A stretch of DNA of 5,860 nucleotides from SYIM01 sp041182885 (GCA_049423065.1 JBMSQB010000141.1:1-5860), one strand, 5' to 3'; shown: positions 1 through 5,860, numbered from the stretch's first letter. Notes: generated from the letters alone by a model not told the origin. Numbers and translations: made by a program.

Positions 1-94
1 GGTCGCCGTCGAAGACATGGCAACTGGTGGTGCAGAGCGCGACCACCAGGATGGAGACCAGGCTTCTGAGCCGCTTCGGTTTCAGGCTTGACAT
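1..94 (-). CDS. Putative lipoprotein, N-terminal fragment (runs off the left edge)
   Basis: On the minus strand an ATG at 94-92 opens a frame that stays open to the window edge and gives 31 residues. They have the build of an export signal: a basic start (Lys6, Lys8, Arg9, Arg11), a hydrophobic stretch from about Leu13 to Leu21 (including SILVVAL), then TTSC with Cys at residue 25. This resembles a lipobox, although the -3 position is Thr instead of the usual Leu, so signal peptidase II processing is plausible but not certain. No purine-rich ribosome binding site is visible before the ATG, which is preceded by a run of C on the coding strand. The gene is divergent from the monooxygenase and would share its promoter region. 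The mature protein lies outside the window, so no function can be given. A chance open frame remains possible. Confidence 0.45.
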   Translation of the reverse strand, partial: MSSLKPKRLRSLVSILVVALCTTSCHVFDGD

Positions 95-248
95 GTTGGG
101 GGGCGCCGAATGTGGGGGAGGTCGGGAAAGGCCGCGCTCGGTGCACGGGACGCGCGAGTGTGCCTGACTCAGGGTGGCGCGCACAAGGCTCATGAGGTGA
201 CGGTCTGCGATACCATCCGCGGATTGCAATCGCTTGCTCGTGTCGATC
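95..248. promoter_or_regulatory. Divergent intergenic region with several short palindromes
   Basis: This 154-base gap separates the putative minus-strand lipoprotein from the plus-strand monooxygenase, so promoters for both should lie here. I could not find a convincing pair of -35 and -10 boxes. It does contain four perfect short dyads: CCTGACTCAGG (163-173, odd centre), CTCATGAG (189-196), ATCCGCGGAT (215-224) and GATTGCAATC (222-231). Such symmetry is what dimeric repressors or activators bind, but no regulator gene is present in the window to assign them to. No RNA gene or small conserved reading frame is evident. Confidence 0.5.
207..233. promoter_or_regulatory. Nested inverted repeats, candidate operator upstream of the monooxygenase
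   Basis: Outer arms GCGAT (207-211) and ATCGC (229-233) enclose the perfect 10-base palindrome ATCCGCGGAT (215-224). The two dyads are almost concentric, with centres at 220 and 219.5. A second perfect palindrome, GATTGCAATC (222-231), overlaps the right half. The element ends 15 bases before the chosen ATG at 249, a position where a bound repressor or an mRNA hairpin could control expression. What is seen is the symmetry; an operator role is inferred. Confidence 0.35.
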
Positions 249-1880
249 ATGAATTCACCTCCAACGAAGCCCTCTCAGGTACTGATCGCCGGCGGTGGTC
301 CGGTGGGTATCGGTCTCGCAATCGAACTCGCCTTGCGAGGCGTACGCAGCACCGTCGTCGAACGCCATGTGAACATTCCGCCGATTCCAAAGGGCCAGAA
401 CCTCACGCAGCGCACGATGGAGCATTTTCGGGCCTGGGGTGTGGAGCAGGCGATCCGTGATGCGTCGCCCATCCCGGTGTCGTTCGGCATCGGCGGCCTG
501 ACCGCCTACGGCACCTTGCTTTCGGACTGGCATTACGACTGGTATCAGCGGGTGATCGTCCGCCCCTACTACGCATGCGACAACACCCGGCTGCCGCAGT
601 ACGCCACCGAAGCAGTCCTGCGCGCGCGCGCTGCGCAGTTGCCCGAGATCACGCTCCTCACCGGCTGGACAGTGCGCGACCTCGTGCAGCACGAGGCTGG
701 CGTCAGGGTCGACATCGAATCGGGTGACGGTATGCGGCAAACGCTGGAGGCGCCCTGGGTCGTCGGGTGTGACGGCGCCCGTTCGGTGGTGCGGGAGCGC
801 GCGGGCATCACCCAGACACGCGATGACCATGAAACCCGGATGGTACTGCTCGTGTTCCGATCGAAGTCCTTGAACGGTCTGATTGCCCGCTACCGCGGAA
901 AATCGTTCTTCAACGTCCTGCACCCCGAGTTGAAAGGCTACTGGCAATTTTTCGGGCGTGTCGACACCGGCGAGACCTGGTTCTTTCATTCCCCGGTCCC
1001 GGCCGGTACCACCCGAGACAATTTCAATTTCCACCAGTATCTGGAATCAGTAGTCGGCGCGTCGTTCGACTGCAGCTTCGATCACATCGGCTTCTGGGAC
1101 CTTCGTTTCGAGGTGGCCAACCGGTATCGCGCGGGTCGGGTACTGCTTGCCGGCGATGCGGCACACAGCCATCCACCGTATGGCGGTTACGGCATCAACA
1201 CCGGTTTCGAGGATGCCCGGAACCTGGGCTGGAAGCTGGCTGCTGTGCTCGATGGCTGGGCCGGTCCAGAGCTACTTGACTCCTACGATCTTGAACGGCG
1301 TCCGGTGTTCGAATCCACCGCGCGCGACTTCATTCGCAACTTCATCGAAGTCGATCGCCAGTTTCTCCACGACCACGATCCGGTTCGGGATCGGGCGGAT
1401 TTCGATGCGGCCTGGGCGGCTCGCGCAGCGGGCAGCCCGGCGGAAATTCAGGGCTTCGAGCCGCACTACGAAGGTTCACCCATCGTCTTCGGCCCGCCCG
1501 GCGGGCGCTGCAGCGCTGCCGGTACGCACCAGTTCACCGCGCGGCCAGGACACCACCTTGCGCCGCAATTGGCAGCCGACGGCGGGAACCTGTTCGAGAA
1601 ACTCGGGCCTGGCTACTCGCTCATGGTCCTGGGGGAATCAGACGATCCGCAGCAAGCCGGGTTGATCGGACATTGGATCCGCTCGGCAGAAACGGCTGCA
1701 TCCCAGAGTGGAGTGCCACTGTCGGTGATTCGCGACGCGTCCTCGAGCGCACGGGATGCGTATGGCGCAACGCTGGTCCTGGTGCGCCCGGACGAATTCG
1801 TGGTGTGGGCAGGGGAAGGAGCGGACGCGTCCCCGGAGTGGGTGCTGTCCCGCGCGCGAGGCGCCGCGTCGGTCGCCTGA
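249..1880 (+). CDS. FAD-dependent aromatic-ring monooxygenase (PheA/TfdB-like)
   Basis: The 543-residue product is a class A flavoprotein hydroxylase (FAD_binding_3 fold), which uses NAD(P)H and O2 to hydroxylate a phenolic or other aromatic substrate in the cytoplasm. Residues 11-39 form the N-terminal Rossmann unit with GGGPVG at 15-20 (GxGxxG) and Glu38 at the end of beta-2, the usual ribose-binding acid. Cys-Asp-Gly at 174-176 fits the DG motif, and GDAAH from Gly302-Asp303 fits the GD motif that contacts the flavin ribityl chain. Residues from about 425 to the end resemble the thioredoxin-like C-terminal domain of the PheA/TfdB and MhpA-like enzymes. The length fits the family. I chose ATG 249; in-frame TTG 234 and GTG 240 lie upstream, and none of the three has a clear Shine-Dalgarno sequence. 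The substrate cannot be read from the sequence. The gene stands alone on the plus strand, divergent from a putative lipoprotein and convergent with the M20 gene, so no pathway partners are visible. Confidence 0.93.
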   Translation: MNSPPTKPSQVLIAGGGPVGIGLAIELALRGVRSTVVERHVNIPPIPKGQNLTQRTMEHFRAWGVEQAIRDASPIPVSFGIGGLTAYGTLLSDWHYDWYQRVIVRPYYACDNTRLPQYATEAVLRARAAQLPEITLLTGWTVRDLVQHEAGVRVDIESGDGMRQTLEAPWVVGCDGARSVVRERAGITQTRDDHETRMVLLVFRSKSLNGLIARYRGKSFFNVLHPELKGYWQFFGRVDTGETWFFHSPVPAGTTRDNFNFHQYLESVVGASFDCSFDHIGFWDLRFEVANRYRAGRVLLAGDAAHSHPPYGGYGINTGFEDARNLGWKLAAVLDGWAGPELLDSYDLERRPVFESTARDFIRNFIEVDRQFLHDHDPVRDRADFDAAWAARAAGSPAEIQGFEPHYEGSPIVFGPPGGRCSAAGTHQFTARPGHHLAPQLAADGGNLFEKLGPGYSLMVLGESDDPQQAGLIGHWIRSAETAASQSGVPLSVIRDASSSARDAYGATLVLVRPDEFVVWAGEGADASPEWVLSRARGAASVA

Positions 1881-1900
1881 CCCGGGCTGCGCGCGGTCAG
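1877..1900. terminator. Inverted repeat at a convergent gene junction, possible weak bidirectional terminator
   Basis: CTGACC (1877-1882) and GGTCAG (1895-1900) form a perfect six-base inverted repeat around a GC-rich 12-base loop. The stop codon of the monooxygenase (TGA, 1878-1880) lies in the left arm and that of the minus-strand M20 gene (1899-1897) in the right arm. There is no T-run on either side, so it does not meet the usual criteria for an intrinsic terminator. It may only slow polymerase or be a chance dyad. Confidence 0.25.
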
Positions 1901-3246
1901 CGCCTGGCAACGAGCGGTTCGGTCAGCCCGTCCACGCCGGCAATGGCCAGAATGGTGAGCAGCGCAGTCTGTGCGCCTTGCCAGGTACCGGTCGGGTCGA
2001 TTGCTTCCGTGAGCGCGTGAAAGCCGTACATCTTGCCGCCGGGGGCCAGCACCACCGTGGGGATGCCGGCGGCGATTGGAACGCCGGCATTGGTGCTGAT
2101 GCCCACCATGGCGAGTTCCTTGTTGCCGGTGGCGCGGATGGCGGCCAGTGAAGCCTGGATGATGGGTGAATCGGGTGGCGTGATGCCGCCAGGGCGCTCG
2201 CCGATTTTTTTGGTGGTCACCTGCAGCGACGTGAGATTCCAGCGACGGTTCTCGTCGTCGGCAGCCTTCTGCACCATGTCAAGCACCTGGCGCTCGAGTG
2301 CGCGCAACTCGGTCATGCCGTTCGAGCGCATATCGATTTCCATCTTTGCCTCCGGCGCGATGGTGTTCACCGACCGCCCTCCCGCGACGATGCCCACGGT
2401 GAAGGTGGTTCGCGGCTCGGAAGGGGGCCGAATATCGCTGATTGCGGCGATCGCGCGCCCGGCGGCATGGATGGCACTCGGCACATCGCCGAAGGCCGCA
2501 AAGCTGTGTCCCCCGGGAGCCGTGTAGCGAACCTCGTAGCGGATCGATGCGGTGTTCTGGATGGAAATCGCGCCAACCGGCAGTGGCTCGAATCCGATGA
2601 AAGCGGCGATGTTGGGGGTGTCGCGCACCAATCCCTTCACCCCGAACAGATCGCCGTTGCCTTCCTCCCCGCAGGTGCCGGTGAGCATCAGATCGGCAAC
2701 GGTCCGGATGCCCGCAGCCTCCAGGGCCCGCGCGATCGACAGCATGACCGCGAGCCCGCGGGTATCGTCGGTGATCCCCGGACCGTAATAGCGGCCGTCA
2801 CGAAACTTCACCTTGACATCGGTACCCAATGGAAACACCGTGTCCAGGTGTGCATCGAGCACGATGAGCGGACCGTTGCCGCGTCCCGGCCGCATCGCAA
2901 TGGCGTTTCCCGTTTTGTCGAGCCGGGTGTCCTTGAGGCCACTTGCGCGGGCGAGGTTCAGAAACTCCTTCGCCTTGGGGCCTTCCTCGAAAGTTGGCGC
3001 AGGAATTTCTGTGAGCGTGATCATTTCCTGGATCGCACGCGAGTCGTCCTCGCGAAGGAAGTCCATCGCCCGTTTGACCCGGGGATCGGCCATCAGCCGT
3101 TCGATTGCCGCGCTGACCGTCGAACTCACGGTCGGCCATGGGGCGGCCGGCTTCAACACTTGATCCTGGGCTGTGGCCGCAAACGGCGTGAGCGCGAGTG
3201 TGCAGGCGAGCATTGTCACGATGACAGACCGGCGGGGGGTATCCAT
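1897..3246 (-). CDS. Exported M20-family zinc metallohydrolase (peptidase/amidohydrolase)
   Basis: The 449-residue product is an M20-type di-zinc hydrolase that cleaves a peptide or amide bond, probably in the periplasm. Residues 1-26 form a signal peptide ending ATA before Gln27; its Arg5-Arg6-Ser-Val-Ile resembles a twin-arginine motif. The catalytic domain shows AHLDT with His133 and Asp135, GPGITDD with the bridging Asp160, and CGEEG with Glu194 (general base) and Glu195. An acidic Glu220 takes the place of the second-site Asp, and His410 is followed by Glu414. The dimerisation lid lies at about 226-346, opening with APGGHS (243-248). The GGHS-x5-FG pattern recalls the peptidase T-like members of M20. 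The usual STDAN motif near the C-terminus reads STNAG here (384-388). The ATG at 3246-3244 has a good AGGAAA site seven bases upstream. The gene lies 25 bases after the membrane protein gene and is probably last in the pump operon. The substrate is unknown. Confidence 0.92.
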   Translation of the reverse strand: MDTPRRSVIVTMLACTLALTPFAATAQDQVLKPAAPWPTVSSTVSAAIERLMADPRVKRAMDFLREDDSRAIQEMITLTEIPAPTFEEGPKAKEFLNLARASGLKDTRLDKTGNAIAMRPGRGNGPLIVLDAHLDTVFPLGTDVKVKFRDGRYYGPGITDDTRGLAVMLSIARALEAAGIRTVADLMLTGTCGEEGNGDLFGVKGLVRDTPNIAAFIGFEPLPVGAISIQNTASIRYEVRYTAPGGHSFAAFGDVPSAIHAAGRAIAAISDIRPPSEPRTTFTVGIVAGGRSVNTIAPEAKMEIDMRSNGMTELRALERQVLDMVQKAADDENRRWNLTSLQVTTKKIGERPGGITPPDSPIIQASLAAIRATGNKELAMVGISTNAGVPIAAGIPTVVLAPGGKMYGFHALTEAIDPTGTWQGAQTALLTILAIAGVDGLTEPLVARR

Positions 3247-3253
3247 CAGGGTG

Positions 3254-3259
3254 TTTCCT
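3254..3259 (-). promoter_or_regulatory. Ribosome binding site of the M20 gene
   Basis: On the minus strand AGGAAA lies seven bases before the ATG at 3246-3244, inside the 25-base gap after the stop of the membrane protein gene. It is the clearest Shine-Dalgarno sequence in the window and fixes the start of the M20 enzyme, so the signal peptide is genuinely encoded. Confidence 0.75.
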
Positions 3260-3271
3260 GTTCAGGGTTGT

Positions 3272-4027
3272 TCAGCGCCGTCCGGCGCGCCATAGCCACA
3301 AGGCGTACGCTACGGCGCAGCCTACACCAATCGCGTATCCCAGCCAGCGGCTCTCGAATGTCTCCAGGCCCAGGGCGGTGGCAAACAGAAAGAGACCCAC
3401 GCCGCGCAGGCCGATGCCAAATCCGGTCAGCACGCTGCGAGCGGCCGGTCCGCCATACAGTGCGCGGGTAAAGGCTGGCAGCACCGATCCGTTGATGGGG
3501 TAGGTCAGCAGCATCGCGCTCACCAGCGGCGGGGTGTCTGCAGCCAGAAGCAGCACGCTCGCGGCCATGGCGAGGGCTGCGCCCAGACGGAAAAACAGTT
3601 CCATCGGCGGCACCCTGACGCCGCCCTCGGGCGGGCGGCCTGCCGGAATCAGCCACGGACCGATGCCGATCGCCAGCAGTCCGAGTCCGACCGTGAGGTA
3701 GCGTGGGACAGGCAGCAGAAACGTCATCGCCGTGAGTGCGAAGAAGGCCGCGCTTGCGATCAGGATCGACTGCCACCAGTTGAACCGAATCACCGCGAGC
3801 CCCATGGCCACGATGAACCCGACGCAGGCAGTGAAGTTGGCGAGCGTTGTCCAGCAGATTTCGGCCACACGCGAACCGGGAAGATCGATCAGCAGCAGCC
3901 CGATCAGTGGCGCCATGATCAGCGGAAAGCCAGCGATCAGGCCCCCGGCGCGATGACCGAACCGCCGGGCCGCCCAGGTGGCCGACAGCATGCTGAGCGC
4001 GACCAGCGCGAGCTTGAGTGCAAGCAT
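3272..4027 (-). CDS. Polytopic membrane protein with two homologous halves, function unknown
   Basis: A 251-residue, very hydrophobic protein. Segments likely to cross the membrane lie at about 2-20, 28-48, 57-80, 86-105, 110-128, 145-163, 168-187, 198-220 and 228-246. The first and last four segments align without gaps at an offset of 142 residues: Pro35 with Pro177 (FP and YP), Gly51 with Gly193, Phe71 with Phe213, Leu77 with Leu219, Phe82 with Phe224. The extra segment at 110-128 would turn the second half over in the membrane. The charges agree: RRFGHR (21-26) after the first segment and the basic C-terminus would both be cytoplasmic. No enzymatic or metal-binding motif is visible. Small four-helix membrane proteins of the GlpM/DUF3147 kind are a possible relative of each half, but this was not tested. 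The ATG lies three bases after the stop of the efflux pump gene (TGA TCC ATG) and has no Shine-Dalgarno sequence of its own, so translation is probably coupled to the pump. Confidence 0.85.
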   Translation of the reverse strand: MLALKLALVALSMLSATWAARRFGHRAGGLIAGFPLIMAPLIGLLLIDLPGSRVAEICWTTLANFTACVGFIVAMGLAVIRFNWWQSILIASAAFFALTAMTFLLPVPRYLTVGLGLLAIGIGPWLIPAGRPPEGGVRVPPMELFFRLGAALAMAASVLLLAADTPPLVSAMLLTYPINGSVLPAFTRALYGGPAARSVLTGFGIGLRGVGLFLFATALGLETFESRWLGYAIGVGCAVAYALWLWRAGRR

Positions 4028-4033
4028 GGATCA
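4025..4033 (-). other. Stop-start junction TGATCCATG, probable translational coupling
   Basis: The TGA of the pump gene (4033-4031) and the ATG of the membrane protein gene (4027-4025) are separated by three bases. The bases before the ATG read GTTTCCTGATCC on the coding strand and offer no purine-rich site, so ribosomes ending the pump probably re-initiate here. This implies linked expression of the two membrane proteins. Confidence 0.6.
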
Positions 4034-5860
4034 GGAAACGCTCGGCGATCGGGTGGCCAGCGGGGCCGGCGCACGCCCGAACCAGCGCGCGATCCGCTGT
4101 GAGAAATCGTCGATCAGCAGGAACACCACCGGTATGACCAGCAGGCTCAGCACCGTGGAGGTAATGAGGCCACCGATCACGGCGATTGCCATGGGAGACC
4201 GGAAGCTGCCGTCTCCGCTTCCCCACTGCATCGCGATCGGCAACATGCCCGCGCCCATGGCGATGGTGGTCATCACGATCGGACGTGCCCGCTTTCGGCA
4301 GGCATCGATCAGTGCCTCGGCGCGCGACATGGGCGCAAACGCGGGGCGCCCGTCTGTGCCGTCGTTACCGCGTCGCGCGACAATCGCATACTCGACCAGC
4401 AGGATCGAATTCTTGGTGGCAATGCCCATCAGCATGATGAGACCGATGAGTGAAGGCATGGAGAAGCTCTGATTGGCCACCAGCAGTCCCACGAAGGCAC
4501 CGCCCAGCGAAAGCGGCAGCGCCGCCAGGATGGTGACCGGATGCAGGAAGTCTCGGAACAGCAGTACCAGCACCGCGTAAATGCAGAGCAGACCGGTGAG
4601 CATTGCAAGCCCGAAACTCGCGAACAGTTCGCCCATCACTTCTGCGTCGCCCACTTCAACCATCCGTACACCGGCAGGCAGCGACACGATGGCGGGCAGC
4701 TTCTGAACGGCTGCGGTCACCTCGCCCAGCGGTACCCCGGACAGTTCGATTTCAAAGCTTACGTTGCGCGAGCGGTCATAGCGATCGATCACAGCAGGCC
4801 CGCCGGTCAGTTCGACACTGGCCACCTGTGACAACATCACTGGCCCGGCTGCGCCCGGAACGGTGAGCCGCTCAAGAAGCGACAGATCGCTGCGGGCCTG
4901 GTCATCGAGCCGCACCACGATGGGCACCTGTCTTTCAGGAAGATTCAGCTTGGGAAGCGCGGCGTCGTAGTCTCCCAGCGTGGCGATGCGAAGCGTTTCG
5001 CCGATGGCTGCGCTGGTCACGCCCAGATCTGCTGCGCGGGAGAAGTCGGTACGAACCCGAATCTCTGGACGAACCACGCTCGCGCTCGAGACCACGCTAC
5101 CCAGGCCGGGAATGGTGCGCAGGTCGCGTTCAACCTGCTGCGCGGCAGCCTGGAGTGCATTGGCGTCTCCCGAACTCAGCACCAGCACATATTTTTCGCC
5201 TGAACTCCCCAGTCCGACCTTGAGCCGAACGCCGGGCAGCGTTTCGACTTCAGCGCGGATCCGGGCCTCGATGGGTTGCTTGCGTTCGCGCTCACCCCGG
5301 GGCTTGAGTTGAATGGTAAGGGTGGCGCGCCGCACTTCCGGGAGCGCGCCCGCCGCAAACGGATCGGCCCCTGCCGAACCTGCACCGACGGTGGTGTAGA
5401 TGCTCCTCACCTCGGGGATACGGTTCACCAGACGCGTGCGCGCTTCCTCGGCAACGGCCAGCGTCTGGGCGAGCGTTGAGCCGGGTTGCAATTCGATCGT
5501 GACCTGCGTCTGCGAGTTGTCATCCGCCGGCAGGAACCCTTTCGGAAGGAGCGGAATCAGCGCAATGGAGCCCGCAAAAAATGCGAGGGAGCCTGCGAGC
5601 GTAAGGAACTTGTGACGCAGGCACCACTGGGCGGTGGCGAGGTAGCCGCGAATCCAGCGCGGCTCGTGCTCGTTGCCTTGGGCCACCATGGGTCGCAGCA
5701 GGTAAGCGGCCATCATGGGGGTCAGCATGCGGGCCACCACGAGGGATGCAAACACCGCAAGCGACGCAGTCCAGCCGAACTGCTTGAAAAATTTGCCTGC
5801 AATGCCGCTCATGAAAGCGGTTGGCAGAAACACCGCGATCAGCGTGAAGGTGGTGGCGAT
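4031..5860 (-). CDS. RND efflux pump inner-membrane permease, HAE1/AcrB-like, C-terminal 609 residues
   Basis: This proton-driven inner-membrane permease of a tripartite efflux system exports hydrophobic or amphiphilic compounds together with a periplasmic adaptor and an outer-membrane channel. The frame is open to the right edge; a GTG at 5833 lies inside the family's conserved region and is not the start. Compared with AcrB, the visible part begins near residue 440. Counted from the edge, it includes TM5-TM6 (about 1-55, with VFLPTAFMSGIAGKFFKQFG), TM7 (about 85-105), the second periplasmic porter/docking loop (about 105-405) and TM8-TM12 (about 410-590). GIATKNSILLVEYA in TM10 keeps the Lys (residue 483 here) that pairs with the TM4 aspartates in AcrB; those aspartates lie outside the window. 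TM11 begins RPIVMTT, matching the Thr of the relay. Intact length would be about 1,040 residues. The adaptor gene is expected upstream, beyond the right edge. The HAE1 class fits better than heavy-metal exporters, but the substrate is unknown. Confidence 0.94.
   Translation of the reverse strand: MATTFTLIAVFLPTAFMSGIAGKFFKQFGWTASLAVFASLVVARMLTPMMAAYLLRPMVAQGNEHEPRWIRGYLATAQWCLRHKFLTLAGSLAFFAGSIALIPLLPKGFLPADDNSQTQVTIELQPGSTLAQTLAVAEEARTRLVNRIPEVRSIYTTVGAGSAGADPFAAGALPEVRRATLTIQLKPRGERERKQPIEARIRAEVETLPGVRLKVGLGSSGEKYVLVLSSGDANALQAAAQQVERDLRTIPGLGSVVSSASVVRPEIRVRTDFSRAADLGVTSAAIGETLRIATLGDYDAALPKLNLPERQVPIVVRLDDQARSDLSLLERLTVPGAAGPVMLSQVASVELTGGPAVIDRYDRSRNVSFEIELSGVPLGEVTAAVQKLPAIVSLPAGVRMVEVGDAEVMGELFASFGLAMLTGLLCIYAVLVLLFRDFLHPVTILAALPLSLGGAFVGLLVANQSFSMPSLIGLIMLMGIATKNSILLVEYAIVARRGNDGTDGRPAFAPMSRAEALIDACRKRARPIVMTTIAMGAGMLPIAMQWGSGDGSFRSPMAIAVIGGLITSTVLSLLVIPVVFLLIDDFSQRIARWFGRAPAPLATRSPSVS

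Noticed and set aside
110..460. A 116-codon plus-strand frame covering the intergenic region and the start of the monooxygenase
   Set aside because: It overlaps the N-terminal Rossmann region in another frame, has no ribosome binding site and resembles no known protein.
255..1034. Long open frame on the minus strand opposite the monooxygenase
   Set aside because: It lies entirely antisense to a gene with clear flavin-binding motifs. Its translation has no recognisable domain, and such frames are expected in high-GC DNA.
3199..3207. Possible lipobox in the M20 signal peptide (Cys15)
   Set aside because: The residues before Cys15 (Met-Leu-Ala) fit the lipobox poorly, and the hydrophobic core continues past it to an ATA site before Gln27, so signal peptidase I cleavage is more likely.
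2467..3471. A 334-codon open frame on the plus strand across the M20 gene and the end of the membrane protein gene
   Set aside because: It is antisense to genes with intact catalytic motifs and a clear ribosome binding site. The translation is rich in Arg, Gly and His with no domain pattern, as expected of a shadow frame.
3246..4226. A 326-codon minus-strand frame overlapping the membrane protein and the end of the pump gene
   Set aside because: It is in a different frame from two well-supported hydrophobic proteins, is rich in Arg, Ala and Gly, and would begin inside the conserved TM11-TM12 region of the pump.
5831..5833. GTG as the start of a 600-residue pump protein
   Set aside because: The frame stays open to the window edge, and the upstream codons (IATTFTLIA) match the RND TM5 region, so the gene simply continues beyond the window.

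Overview
The window looks like ordinary chromosomal DNA from a high-GC Gram-negative bacterium. The best guess is a betaproteobacterium of the Burkholderiales type, based on base composition, a cluster of envelope and efflux genes, and a PheA/TfdB-like flavin monooxygenase. No rRNA, tRNA, CRISPR array, insertion sequence or other mobile-element signature was seen. Coding density is high, and the only gap longer than about 30 bases is at positions 95-248.

Left part: the first 94 bases hold, on the minus strand, the start of a protein with a lipoprotein-like signal sequence that runs off the left edge. A 154-base divergent intergenic region (95-248) follows and contains an unusual concentration of short perfect palindromes. 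It leads into a plus-strand FAD-dependent aromatic-ring monooxygenase (249-1880).

Right part: a minus-strand gene set runs from the right edge towards the monooxygenase. First is the C-terminal part (609 residues) of an RND multidrug-efflux inner-membrane pump (4031-5860, its N-terminus beyond the window). Three bases later comes a 251-residue membrane protein (3272-4027) made of two homologous halves. After a further 25 bases comes an exported M20-family metallohydrolase (1897-3246) with a twin-arginine-like signal peptide. The tight spacing suggests one operon. It ends 16 bases from the monooxygenase stop, and the two genes converge on a short inverted repeat that contains both stop codons.

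How they may work together is inference only. The pump could expel a toxic compound, while the periplasmic hydrolase could cleave an amide or peptide substrate outside the cytoplasm. The monooxygenase belongs to a separate, divergently promoted unit and may act on an aromatic compound. The points most worth a second look are the internally duplicated, apparently inverted-topology membrane protein coupled to the pump, the palindrome cluster upstream of the monooxygenase, and the Tat-like signal with an altered motif in the M20 enzyme.
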